From positions 68,369,392 to 68,433,391 of the forward strand of contig NC_030684.2 of NCBI RefSeq assembly GCF_000004195.4: a DNA stretch of 64,000 nucleotides, in the 5' to 3' direction. The notes below the pieces were generated by a model, which worked only from the letters and a program-made list of their open reading frames with translations, did no database searches and was not told where the DNA came from. Made by a program: the position numbers and the translations under genes. Origin of the DNA: Xenopus tropicalis (taxonomy: Eukaryota; Chordata; Amphibia; Anura; Pipidae). This document shows, piece by piece, positions 1 through 10,320 of this stretch (its first letter is position 1; each line of letters opens with the position of its first letter).

Positions 1-560
1 GGGATATTAACAGTGGGTTTGAGACCACTAGACACTAAATTTGGTTATAAGAATAAAAGGTCTAATTAAAAAAAAAAATTAGAAATAAAGCAAGAATAAT
101 TGATTTAGATCATTTAACTATACAAGCTACACTACATGGCACATTGTTTTTTGGTCACACTGACAAAGCTACTTCAACACCATTGATGGTTAGCCAATGC
201 CTGCACCAAATAGTGCTAGGCAATATATTTATCGCAGGTAACTAATGACTCAAAACAAGATTATGTTGTGACAGTATGGTCCTTGACAGCCCTATGTCTT
301 GGCCAGGTAAGCAGTTTAAGAACACCATACAAAATGTTGAAAGTTCACAAGGCAGGCAGATAACTGGGAAGGTGCACATTTTTATTTCAGAATGCCAATA
401 GATAAAATTTGAGATTTCAAGCAGAAGGAAAAAAATTTACACATTAAAAATCTAAATTTGACTTCCTAAGGCAGTGAAAAAAATATACAGCATTAATACA
501 AGAATCCTGAATGGACAATTGTGATGCTCAGCCTTCAGATCTTTATAACCAGTACCTATA
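1..560. other. No gene seen; downstream flank of the microRNA cluster
   Basis: AT-rich sequence without a convincing reading frame or hairpin. Because the microRNA cluster to the right is transcribed leftward, this stretch is probably the 3' part of the primary transcript or its flank. No clear polyadenylation site could be assigned. Confidence 0.5.
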
Positions 561-578
561 AATTGCACAGGCATTCTG

Positions 579-655
579 CGGTTTACAGATGGATACCGTG
601 CAATTTTTCTCCTACCAAACTAAATAAAATTGCATCGTGATCCACCCGCGAACAA
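579..655 (-). ncRNA. mir363: mir-363 precursor
   Basis: On the minus strand this folds as a hairpin whose 3' arm (584-605) carries the miR-363-3p sequence, with the miR-25/92-type seed AUUGCAC and the family tail GGUAUCCAUCUGUA. The 5' arm (about 626-648) reads GGGUGGAUCACGAUGCAAUU, the known miR-363-5p. It is the last hairpin of the cluster, and its presence marks this as the mir-106a~363 paralog rather than mir-17~92. The mature product would load into Argonaute and repress targets with the miR-92 seed match. Identity rests on recall of the vertebrate family. Confidence 0.95.
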
Positions 656-702
656 CAAAACAATTTACACTACTACTAAGGTGAGCTCAAAGCAGAAAGT
701 CC

Positions 703-780
703 ATCTTTCACCCACAGGCCGGGACAAGTGCAATACTTTTCATACATACAGTAGTGCAACAAATCCCCACCCACAGAGGA
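703..780 (-). ncRNA. mir92a-2: mir-92a precursor (mir-92a-2 position)
   Basis: The minus-strand hairpin has its 3' arm (714-735) matching miR-92a-3p: seed AUUGCAC, then UUGUCCCGGCCUG. The 5' arm reads GGGUGGGGAUUUGUUGCA, the passenger type seen in mir-92a-2 of vertebrates. It lies about 50 bp 5' of mir-363 and about 50 bp 3' of mir-19b on the minus strand, the order expected in this cluster. It shares its seed with mir-363, so the two are expected to act on overlapping targets. Confidence 0.95.
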
Positions 781-827
781 GCTAGTTTGGATACCTGAAG
801 ACGTCACTCCTTGCAGCAATTCCAGAG

Positions 828-908
828 AGCCTTCCCAGCCACAGTCAGTTTTGCATGGATTTGCACAGCACAATAGTCAGCTGATGCAAACCAGCTAAAC
901 TGACAGGA
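828..908 (-). ncRNA. mir19b-2: mir-19b precursor (mir-19b-2 position)
   Basis: The minus-strand hairpin has its 3' arm (845-867) matching miR-19b-3p: UGUGCAAAUCCAUGCAAAAC, seed GUGCAAA. The opposite arm reads AGUUUAGCUGGUUUGCAUCA, close to known miR-19-5p passengers. The mature arm looks unchanged from mammals while the loop differs. In mammals miR-19 is the cluster member best known for repressing PTEN; carrying that role over to frog is inference. Confidence 0.95.
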
Positions 909-949
909 GCAGGTATCTATAGTCACCAAGCGAGGAGATGAATATTGTC

Positions 950-1027
950 TAGCAGTACTGTAAGTGCCCATATTACAGTAGAACATCAATACAACTACCT
1001 GCACTATGAGCACTTTGGAACTGCTTT
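950..1027 (-). ncRNA. mir20b: mir-20b precursor
   Basis: The minus-strand hairpin has its 5' arm (995-1017) matching miR-20b-5p: CAAAGUGCUCAUAGUGCAGG, with the miR-17-family seed AAAGUGC. The 3' arm reads CUGUAAUAUGGGCACUUAC, the expected passenger. The 'CUCAUAG' centre separates miR-20b from miR-20a and miR-106. It sits between mir-18b and mir-19b, as in other vertebrate copies of this cluster. Confidence 0.95.
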
Positions 1028-1110
1028 GACAGAGCACTTGCCAATCCAACTGAAGAGTCTGAAGTAGGTTAAGTACAGGGAATAAGTCAAGAGATGATCG
1101 TGAAACAACC

Positions 1111-1187
1111 TGTGCCAAAAGGAGCATTTAGGGCAGTAGATGCTACACTATGTCACTAACTGCACTAGATGCACCTTAACACAAGGA
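1111..1187 (-). ncRNA. mir18b: mir-18b precursor
   Basis: The minus-strand hairpin has its 5' arm (1156-1178) matching miR-18b-5p: UAAGGUGCAUCUAGUGCAGU, seed AAGGUGC. The 3' arm (1115-1137) reads ACUGCCCUAAAUGCUCCUU, the usual star strand. The base-paired stem and short loop are readable directly. The miR-18a/b assignment comes from cluster context; the mature sequences of the two are nearly identical. Confidence 0.95.
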
Positions 1188-1229
1188 GACGAGCGAGTAC
1201 AGGTGTCCAGCAGGGGCAGATTTATGCAC

Positions 1230-1308
1230 CTTAGTGATGCAGGAAGTGCTTACGGTGCAGTAGGTTTAAATTCTACCTGCACTATAAGCACTTTTGCACA
1301 ACGCAGGC
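1230..1308 (-). ncRNA. mir106a: mir-106a-like precursor (miR-17 family)
   Basis: The minus-strand hairpin has its 5' arm (1273-1295) reading AAAAGUGCUUAUAGUGCAGG, with the miR-17/20/106 seed AAAGUGC. It starts with AAAA like mammalian miR-106a, but has U rather than C in the central 'UUAUAG', as in miR-20a. The 3' arm reads CUGCACCGUAAGCACUUCC. It is the first hairpin of the cluster on the minus strand, the mir-106a slot. The exact name (106 or 106a) is a nomenclature matter. Confidence 0.93.
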
Positions 1309-1956
1309 AGGTCACAGCTCCTATGAGAACATGAATGGTGTAACAATCTACATAAAATATAAGAAATATTAAGAGCTTCCCTATTAATATCCATTTTAAA
1401 ATATCCCCATTAATGTAAATCCTATAACCAAAATGTAAATAAAACAAGCCCTGCTTAGATTTAGCTAGATAAGGCACTGCCCCAGGCTTGTCTCTAATCT
1501 GCAAATGTGGGAGGGTTGGTTGTGAAATTGCAGATGAGGTTCAAGCGAGGTAACAAAAAAAAAGTTTAAATAAGAGCTACAACCAATTAGTATAAAGCCC
1601 TCCCCATCATTAGAATAATAAAAAAAAAGTATGTAATATACTAAAAATATCCATAGTAAACGTTTATTGTAAAAGTTGGCTGCCTTTATCCAGCACAAGG
1701 TCTGCTCCAAAGGTGATGCCAAAGGACTTGATTTTAAAAAAGAAAACTAAGTAAATACATGGTAAGCCCTTAGTTTTCCCAGCGTGGGTTACAGCATGAT
1801 GCCATTAAAGTTCCTTGGCCTGGGCACAAAGCAGTTCCCTTTGGATGTTGGAGGGAGCACTTTAGTACCATGCTTTTTTGGCACACAAAGGACAATGCCC
1901 TTGTGCGGTGCCTGGGGAAGGCCGGAGAGCTGGCCACACGGAGAGCTGTTGGTTAC
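1309..1956 (-). other. Probable intron or leader of the microRNA primary transcript
   Basis: No hairpin with a recognisable mature arm and no coding frame. It lies between the first microRNA hairpin and a putative splice donor at 1956, so it is most likely intronic sequence of the minus-strand primary transcript. This is inference from position. Confidence 0.4.
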
Positions 1957-2125
1957 CTGAAGCCGAGGCGGCGGTGGTGGCGGCGGCAGTAGCGGTACGA
2001 GTGTCAGTATGAGAGAGTCCCAGTTGCACACGCACTTGCCCGGCGCCTCTCCGGGACTCTGAACCACGCGCCCCGCTCCTCGTGCTGAGATTAAAGGGAA
2101 GGCACGGTGCATTGTGGGAAGCGCA
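1957..2125 (-). other. Putative non-coding first exon of the microRNA host transcript
   Basis: The minus strand reads a GC-rich, GCC/ACC-repeat-rich stretch that ends in CTTCAG followed by GTAACC, a good splice donor (exon end at 1957). No conserved open frame is seen, which fits a 5' exon of a non-coding host gene. The right boundary is a guess set by the ZNF143-like motif. RNA evidence would be needed to confirm it. Confidence 0.4.
2108..2120 (-). promoter_or_regulatory. ZNF143/Staf-like site
   Basis: The minus strand reads TTCCCACAATGCA, the core of the ZNF143 (SBS) consensus, just upstream of the putative exon ending at 1957. Confidence 0.55.
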
Positions 2126-2767
2126 GTCCCAGCTATTCAAATGCACAAAAACCGCGCCAAGCCTTAACCCCAACAGCGCCACATCGCAATGCGCGGCATG
2201 CACCCAGCATTCTTAGCTCTGCGCCCACCCCCTCCGTAAACATAAGCGCAAACAGGAAGGACGGAGCTTCCCCGGAGCCATCTCCAAGCAGCGCATTTAA
2301 ATGGCCGATACACGTGTGTTCCCCACAGCACAGATAGCGCCGCTCCATCCCCAGCAGGTGCTTCCAGTGCAATCACTACAAACTACACACGCTTCGGGCG
2401 CCATGGAACGAGGGGGTTTGCAGTGTAACAGCTACGTGTTGATTAGAAACACTTTCCCAGCCCTCGGATAAGAGCCTAGCAGTCCCTTGTCCCATACCTA
2501 GCCCCACTAAGATACCCACATTTCTCAGAGATTAAATCTCTTTTGAGCACGAACGCCACTGTCCCTCCAGCTGTTGCCCTGCAGTTCCTAGCATGCCACT
2601 AAAGCCGGCAGGACACGGACAAGCGTGTATAGTGGCACATTAGAGGAAGGGTTTAAAGGGACACACGTGGCCGCTATAATGGAGGTTCCATTCTACACAC
2701 ACACTATGTACCAAACCGCCAAGCAGAGTATTGTTAGCGCGCCAGCCGCACACAATGTGATAAAGGG

Positions 2768-2787
2768 ACTACAAACCCCATGGTGCA
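2768..2787 (+). promoter_or_regulatory. ZNF143/Staf-like site
   Basis: The plus strand reads ACTACAAACCCCATGGTGCA, matching the long SBS form ACTACAA-TCCCA--ATGC with a few differences. Confidence 0.5.
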
Positions 2788-3058
2788 GCCCGAAGGGTGC
2801 GCACAGACGCCATAGGGAACATTTCTAAGGCCTGTGAAAGCGAAACAGGATCGAGGAGATCCCAAACCCTTCCTCTGGCGCCATGTGGTAAGGTTTGCGC
2901 CAACACTCCAAATCCCCCAGCACTATATATCTGAAAAAACACCCGTCCTCTCCCAGCTAAAGTAAAGGCCACGGACAAAGCAATACATCTTCTCCGATAC
3001 GCCCCAAAGAAGGATAGCCGTGCCTGTTGGCTCTCCAGTTGTTTAACTACACCTCTAG

Positions 3059-3080
3059 CAGTGATGTGGGAAGTGTAGTT
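3059..3080 (-). promoter_or_regulatory. ZNF143/Staf-like site
   Basis: The minus strand reads AACTACACTTCCCACATCAC, matching the ACTACA-TTCCCA form of the SBS motif. It is the third such motif in this island. Confidence 0.55.
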
Positions 3081-3484
3081 CGACAGCTGGAAGTTGCCGC
3101 CTTAAACATGTGAATCCCAGCAACAATCAGTGCGCCCCTGTAGAAGGCAGCCAGGCTCAGGCACAAGCTACGGGCAGGCAGGGCGCCATGTGAGTGGCAG
3201 GGAAGTGCTGGAGTGTAGCGCCGTGCCAGGGCCCAAGGCTGCCCACGTGTAGATAAAGCTGCTCAAGTGGCACAACACGCTGCCCCCTCCCCTGCCCAGG
3301 AGCAACGCATCACCGCAACGCCGTGTTTTGCCAAGTACGTAGTAGGGAATCACTGCAACCCACACAGCAGAGCCCTGCACCCACTCCGCGGGCAAAGGGT
3401 GCTAGAGGCAAGGCTGTAATGGGCAAAGCACTGCGCTGGACGGGGTGCAGGAAACGGGCTCCCCCACAACCATAAACACGTTAC

Positions 3485-3560
3485 CTTTAGCCATGCTCAA
3501 AAACCTGCAGGAAAAAAGGGCTTTACGAAAGTGGCGCGAAGACAATATCATGTGATCCGA
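3485..3560 (-). other. Possible alternative minus-strand first exon
   Basis: The minus strand contains ATGGCTAAAG followed by GTAACG (ATG at 3494-3492, exon end at 3485). This could be a short first exon, coding only MAK plus one base, of a longer minus-strand transcript, or just another host-transcript 5' exon. No matching downstream exon was recognised in the window. Confidence 0.25.
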
Positions 3561-3600
3561 CCCCAGGGCGTCTCCTTCCCTTTACCAACCAGCAGAAAAA

Positions 3601-5591
3601 AACACACACACACTACCATCAAGGGGGTGTATATCCGCTCGCACAATTAGCATAATTAATGATGTCCTGCAGCTGAAAGATAAGACGCTACTAATGTGGA
3701 TCCCCAAAATAAAATTGATCTAAAAAAAAAAAAAAAAAAAATAGTGAGGATAAAAATGAATGATCTAATTGTTGGGGACGTGTGCTAGTGAATAAGCAAA
3801 TGAATAGAGTGCGCCTATTTTCCCCAGACATTGTTGATGTGCTTATTATTCTCTGAGGAGAGCAGGGGAAACTTCAGTGCTTCCCATGAGTGGTGGCAGA
3901 TTTATTAAAAGTGCACTGGAGGATGTCAGGGGCTGATATGGAGCATCAGGGGTTATTGGGAGACAAAATATGCAACATGTTCTTGGTTTTATGGCAATAT
4001 AATGGATTTAGAAGCGTTTACCTTCCACTGAAATTAAATGGCTTGTGGGAAATGAGATTATTTTGATTTATTGGTACTTTCTAAAAGAAAAATGTACCTT
4101 GTCACTAATACATTTGAGATGACGCTAGTCTAAGGAAGCTTTTATTGTTTTCTTAGTGAAGATTGCCACAAACTGCCATCTAACAAGACATGGTAAATTG
4201 TCAGCACCGTTTGTGTTACTTTCTCTTTATTAATGGTGGCACCTAACCACTCATATGAACTAAGTGGTGTTTGAGAGTTTGCATTTATCCCATGTATTAT
4301 TTGAGGGTAATGCAGAAAAAAAATATATATATTTGTGTTGGAGGTAGTAGGGGGTGGTGATGGAGGAGGAGGAGGGGGCATCAGGGAAACTGAGAGAACA
4401 AAGCATTTCCTCAGGAGCAAAACGTGCTCAGAATAAATTATTAACAGCCTGGGATGGCTCACGTGATGTGCTCATGCTTTAAAGAGGTGGTCATGTTCAG
4501 GCTAAGAGCTGCTGACCCTTACACTCCTGTTGTATTTTACTACATCCCATCCCCCAGCATCATTTCCACCACACACACAGTAGCACACTCAGCCAAGGAA
4601 ACAGAGAGACAAAATGTAGTGGGTGCCTTTTCAACACAAGCAAGCAAAGCAGTTTCTTTTTTCCCAGCATGTTTTAAACAACAGACCTGCAAATGTGAAT
4701 ATTTACCTGATCTGAACATATTTGAGAACCATAAAGCAGCAGGTTATACACTGCAAAACTATTAGCATAACAAATGTATGGGTATACTGGATTACTCTGG
4801 TATAGGTAAGGCATATTTAGATCATATATTTATTTCTGCAAACTGTTCCAGATCATTTGAATCTCAAAGGTATCTGAAAGCATTTACTATATATCAAAAG
4901 CGTCAATTTGCAGGACAGTACACCTACAAAGATAAAAAAAAAGTGTGCCTATTTTATTGTTTTCTGATGCGAATTTATGCTACTGAGTGAGCACAAATAA
5001 TTCTGGATTAGTAGTCTCAGTTGTTTAATAAATATCTACAATAAACATTCCCAATTAATTGTTACAGATTAATTTACATTATGGACTTCTTAAAATTTCA
5101 AGATTGGTCACATTATTGATGTTTACATTTGTTACAGGTGCTTGAAATAGCTCAATTTTGAACATTTACAGAAAATCTGAAAATAAAACTGACACAACAG
5201 ATTATTTTTCTTTGTGCAAACTGTTAGCCATTTTTAAAAGAAATACAATGACTTCATAGGGCTTTGATCCACAGGAACTACTGAGATTTTTCATTATTTC
5301 TGTGCAGCTGTTAATAAAGACTAGCTCCTGTGTAGTTTCAGGGACATTTTTACAAATAATAGCTAGTTTTTTAAAAATAATAGCATCATAAACATTTAAA
5401 GTGGCACTACCGCTACTCGTTTACGTTTTTGAGATGGGCTTTTGTGCTATATAGCATCTAAAGCCATTGGATACAAAAGAAAAATAATGTCTACAAGGGA
5501 ATTCAAAAAATTTTTAATGTTGTTATTTTTCCATTTTACTTTTCATTTGTTGGATAAAAACAGAATTTTTAATTCATACATATTCAACATA
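3601..5591. other. No gene seen
   Basis: AT-rich intergenic DNA with short A/T homopolymers. The open frames here are short and lack domain features, splice context or codon bias. Confidence 0.5.
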
Positions 5592-5919
5592 TATAGGTAT
5601 GGGACCCATTATCCAGAATGCTCGGGACCTGGGGTTTTCCGGAGAAGGGGTCTTTCCGTAATTCAGATCTCTTTAAGTCTACTAAAAAAATTATTTAAAC
5701 AGTAATTAAACCCAATAGGATTGTTTTACCACCAATAAGGATTAATTATATCTTAGTTGGGATCAAGTACAAGGTTCTGTTTTATTATTACAGAGAAAAA
5801 GGAAATCATTTATAAAAATGTAAATTATTTGATTAAAATGGAGTCTATGGGAGATTGCCTTTTCATAATTCAGAATTTTCTGGATAATGGGTTTCCGGAT
5901 AAGAGGTCCAATACCTGTA
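5592..5919 (+). repeat. Palindromic interspersed repeat, 'TATAGGTATGGGACC' family
   Basis: The ends are inverted: TATAGGTATGGGACCCATTA at the left and, at the right, GGATAAGAGGTCCAATACCT. The internal arms include paired 'CCAGAATGCTCGGGACC' and 'CAGAATTTTCTGGATAATGG' stretches. Related copies occur at 10321-10975, 47850-49602 and 63001-63272. I recognise the pattern as an abundant Xenopus repeat but cannot name its superfamily. Confidence 0.75.
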
Positions 5920-7141
5920 CATATTTCACATATGAATTGAATTTCAACATAGGAATAGTATGATGTTTTGTGTAAGGTAGTTGTAAAGAGAACATTTTTT
6001 GCTGCAACAAGACCCCACCATATGTTTATATACCTCAGTGTTTAGCTTGGATGTTCTGCAACAGAGAACAAAATAATATGCTTTTGAGCTGTTGATGACT
6101 AGTTCTGTCAAAGCAATGGATATAGAAACTTTGATAGCATCATCCATGGAGGGAATGCCTCAAAAAGTCTTTTATTAAGCAAAGCCTAACATTAATGGTA
6201 ATATTTTTACCATAATGCATATTGAGGATTAGGGATTGAAAGGAATTCTTTATTGGTCAAACATATTACATTTATATAAATAGGAATTTACTTGCTGAAA
6301 AAAATTGATTAAAGTTCAGTGAGACACAATATTTCTGATTCATAGGGGGAGATCTAACCAAATACACTTTTCATCCTACAGGAAAACCACCACGTACAGC
6401 TAAAAAGAGATCACCATGTGCATTGTTTACTTTTTCTACCAGCTAAAATCAAGCTTAAAGCAACAATTTTTTTTCTACTGTAGTATTAGTGAAAAAATAA
6501 CATCATGCTAGAAATTGATGTGAGAACCAGCTAAGTGAGAACAATTCTGAGCTTTATTCTTATGTCTTTGGGGAAAACTACATGAACTACTTACAGGTTA
6601 TAGCATGCAAGAGTCAAGAGTAGGAGGACGACCTTTTTTTCTCCTGTGTCTTAATGCATATGGTATATTTGTATTTATTGCAAAAATTATCCTCCCTGTT
6701 TGTACTCTATTGTAATAATGTACAATTCTGTATATGCAAGTTATACATTTTGAGCTGTACCCTCTTTACCTTCTGTATTTTTTATATATATGTTTGATAG
6801 GCACACCCTGATATGCCTGCTAAATATTTATGTGCTTTATAAATATGTATTATATAATAATATAATAATACATATGCACAGTCACACAATTTTCACCACT
6901 GAAACTATTTTAAACCACCAATAACCAAAATCTATGTCATGTGTCAACTGTGTGTGATAATGAATCTTGAGAAGGTTTTAAAATGTTCATTATAACATCT
7001 GAAATATATTTTTGTTATCGTGGTGAATATGTTGTTACTGTATAACTTTATACAGAGCTGTACATTACAATACAATAAAAGAACGAACAGGGAAGGCAAA
7101 TATTACAATAAATAAAAATATATAGTGAGATTTACAAATAC
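5920..7141. other. No gene seen
   Basis: AT-rich intergenic DNA. 6815-6870 and 7030-7130 contain fragments resembling 'cagcgctttataaataaat' type low-complexity repeats. Nothing coding was recognised. Confidence 0.45.
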
Positions 7142-7144
7142 TAA

Positions 7145-7649
7145 GGGGCACATTTACTAATCCATGAACGTCCGAAAAGCGTCCGAATGCGTTTTTTTCG
7201 TAATGATCGGTATTTTGCCATTTTTTTCGTAAATTGTCGCGACTTTTTCGTAGCCGTTATGACTTTTTCGTAAATTGTTGCAACTTTTTCATAGCGTTAC
7301 GACTTGCGCGAATTGTTGCAACTTTTTTGTAGCCATCGCGCCGAGTACGAAAGTTTCGGATTCATTCAAGCTTCAGTATCGTGACTTTCCTTGGGCCAGG
7401 TTGGAGCTGCAGAGTGCCATTGAGTCCTATGGGAGGCTTCCAAAATCATGCAAAGGTTTGCCCGCCGTTTACGAGCGCTCAATACGAAAAAGTCGCGACA
7501 ATATACGAGCAAATCGTAATGGCTACGAAAAAGTTGCGACAATTTACGAAAAAGTCGTAACGGCGATGAAAAAATACGAAAAAGTTGCAAAATGTTCGTT
7601 TCCAATCCGAATTTTCCCATTCGGATTCGTGGATTAGTAAATGTGCCCC
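7145..7649 (+). mobile_element. Palindromic Harbinger-like MITE, CpG-rich 'TACGAAAAAGTCGC' family, copy A
   Basis: Terminal inverted repeats GGGGCACATTTACTAATCCA / TGGATTAGTAAATGTGCCCC are flanked by TAA on both sides (7142-7144 and 7650-7652). A TWA target duplication suggests PIF/Harbinger. The arms are tandem variants of CGAAAAAGTYGCGACAATT, and a non-palindromic core of about 115 bp (7363-7465) separates them. The core recurs in copies at 12707, 19314, 26853 and 31095. No transposase is encoded, so it is a non-autonomous element. Confidence 0.8.
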
Positions 7650-7652
7650 TAA

Positions 7653-10320
7653 GCGTCAATTCTAAAGACACGGAATGAACAAAATCCCTGCCCCATAGAA
7701 CTTGCAATCAAAGTGATTGTGCTTTGTAAGTGTTTTTTCTGTAGTAAATTGTATTTTAACACTATATAGCAGCTTTCTAAACAGCAGCATAGTGACTATG
7801 TTAGAATTGAAAAGAATACAAAACCTCAATTTTTTATTAGGTAATCATGTAATTGTGGATACAGTGTACTGACAAGTATTTCATAAACCTGTAGCTTCTA
7901 ACAGAATCAATTCTTTTTGTCTCATTTATCATTTTTTCCATTAGTGTCTGCTAATAACATAACAGAAAGTTAGAAGGCATGTTAGAAGGAAAGGGCAAAT
8001 GTGCAACTTTTTTGTGCAACCTTTATTATAAAATGTTAGTAAATGCTGAAAACGGCTAGCATAAGATTTTTTTTTCTAGTGGGGTGGGTGTTTGTTTAAA
8101 AGCACTGCTTAATAAGTTGATATCTGAAATTACTATGTTTTCATCATACATTTTAGACATAAAATATGACTGGTATTATAACATCCATTGATGATTGTTA
8201 CAATTCTCTTAATTATCAAATGCTTTAAATGATACAGTAATATAAACAATAAATTTCACATAGGATGTTAAACTACTGTGGCCTTGATTCTCTGTTTTAA
8301 AAATAGCTACTGTAGAATGTCAGTCATAAAGTATGACAGAGCTACTTTGTGAGAAGGAATACCATTCTATTATACTTTACTATGTAATAACCAAAGTGAC
8401 TATACTATTTTCATATTAAATATATGAAAGCTAAATAAAGCTTTATTAGGCCAAATTAAAAGAAAGAACACCAACATAAACCAGTTGTTCCGTACAGTAA
8501 AATTTAAAAACTGAGGCAAAGTAAGCAGATAAATTTCCATGAGGATTATTGTAGATGGATGCAGAAGTATTCTTTATGCTTCCCCAATTTAGCAACATGC
8601 CTTAAGTTCTGATTTTAATAATCTATATGTTACAATTTTTAATATGTTTCTTGTCCTTAAAAATGTTATAACCTACAATTAAGTATAATTTCTTGATTCA
8701 TCCAGATATTGTTTGAACACAGAATTGTTTTGTAATATTACTATCTATCATCATAACTGCATCTAATTTATCCACTATCAACTCAAAGTAATATTTTTTT
8801 TAAAAAAAATGTTAAATTGTGGTAAAGTGTGGGAAAAAGATCAATTTTTCTAGATGACTTAGCCACATTTCTGGCATCAGAATGAATAAAACCAGTCATT
8901 TAAAAATAAAAGAAAAACAATTCACTTTCTTGACATTTTATTTGTACCTACAGTTAGTTTTAATTAATTATAATGTACCATTCAGCTGGTTCATGTTGAT
9001 GAATTATTAAATACAAATATTCATGTTCAGTGTAACAATGTTAGTTTTAGTACAGAAATACAAGATCTAAATGTTTAATCCCGCTAAACAGAATTGCTTG
9101 ACTAGTTTAATATGAAATCTTAAAGGTTAAACATCATTTTCTTCTCAAAGTGTAGCACATCAGCACAGGTTAAAAATTATTGTTCAACATTACTGAGAAA
9201 AGTGCAATGAAAAATAGTTCTTGTGCATGGCAGAAAGTACAACTTGTAAATGAAACACCAGCAGGAATTTTCAAGAGTTTATTTAAAAATAACTTTTTAG
9301 ACACCTCTGCCAGCTACCGTAATAACATAATTTTGCCTGTATTTCCAGATTTGTTTTCCAGTTATTCAGCTTTTGTGTTACTATTGCACTGGCAATGGAG
9401 CTTAATCAGTAGACAACTACAAAAATAAAATAACTAAAAAGTTACCTTGACACTTAACTTTAAAAAATAATGTTTTTCAATTACACATTGGATTACCTTC
9501 TATCTCTGTACATTAAATAGTACTATACTAGTACTATACACGCTTAAAATGTCCAACTGTTCCATGTTGTATTCAAGCAAAAATCAAAATTATAACTGCC
9601 CTTTCACAAATACCACGCATGATTATATGTGCCGTATATGGCTTAGGCTAATATACAAATTAAGAAGAAATGAAGGAAAATTCATTTGTCTACAAAATAT
9701 GTTAAATAAATGCTCTTAAACCCAATTTGCATATACATGGGGTATTTGAAGAACATTGCATAGAATTACCTGTTTGCCTTTTTTCAAATATAGTATTTTT
9801 GACTTGCATTGCTGTTTGTGTACTACTATTATTCCTTTTTAAGTGCCATCAATATTCCATGGGTTGTATCGCAGTGACAGTCAAATAGCAGTACATTTAC
9901 TATAAGCTGGAAAATGAACCAAGATATTTGATACGGGTATCAGCACTTCATATATCAGCCCTTTTCATCTGCAGGGCAGAATTGTTGCTTTAAAAGTGTA
10001 GACATTTGTTAAGGATGGAAAGAGAAGAAGTCATAGTACGAAAGATCACATTTTATTATACTTATTGTACAGCGCTGCGGAATATGTTGGCGCTTTATAA
10101 ATAAATAATAATAATATTTTCAGCCAACTGTTGCCCATTAATAAATAAAAACAATCTATTTTTAGGGCCATCTGCTATTCCTCTAAGATACATGGCTGTC
10201 CTTTATCATATGAAAATTTAAGATGTTTACATCACCACTCTGTAATTTCTTTGTAATATCTAAAGATTTCACTACTGAAAATTTCCACTTATTAACTTAA
10301 AATTTTCACTTATTTATTTA
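7653..10320. other. No gene seen
   Basis: Very AT-rich intergenic DNA. The longest frames here are short and featureless. 10060-10115 is a minus-strand fragment of a common 'AGCGCCAACATATTCCGCAG' repeat. Confidence 0.5.

Larger units (their letters stand above)
1958..3600 (-). promoter_or_regulatory. CpG-rich promoter region of the mir-106a~363 cluster
   Basis: This is a GC- and CpG-richer island in an otherwise AT-rich neighbourhood, lying directly upstream (minus strand) of the microRNA cluster. It contains three ZNF143/Staf-like motifs (2108-2120, 2768-2787, 3059-3080) and two minus-strand splice-donor-like exon ends (1957 and 3485). No long conserved ORF is present. Together these point to a housekeeping-type promoter with several starts for the primary microRNA transcript. 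The assignment is inference; an unrelated divergent gene to the left cannot be excluded. Confidence 0.6.

Noticed and set aside
676..1127. Minus-strand frames of 65 and 107 codons over the microRNA cluster
   Set aside because: They are read through the mir-92a, mir-19b and mir-20b hairpins. Conservation there is explained by the microRNAs, and no protein similarity is seen.
1789..2376. Several overlapping frames in the CpG island, including Pro- and Ala-rich ones
   Set aside because: GC-rich DNA has few stop codons. The frames overlap on both strands and have low-complexity translations.
7275..7707. Frames of 113-120 codons inside the palindromic MITE (similar ones at 12837-13135, 26865-27491, 31184-31605)
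   Set aside because: They translate the repeated CGAAAAAGT units and the shared core. They recur in every MITE copy with frameshifts, so they are repeat by-products.
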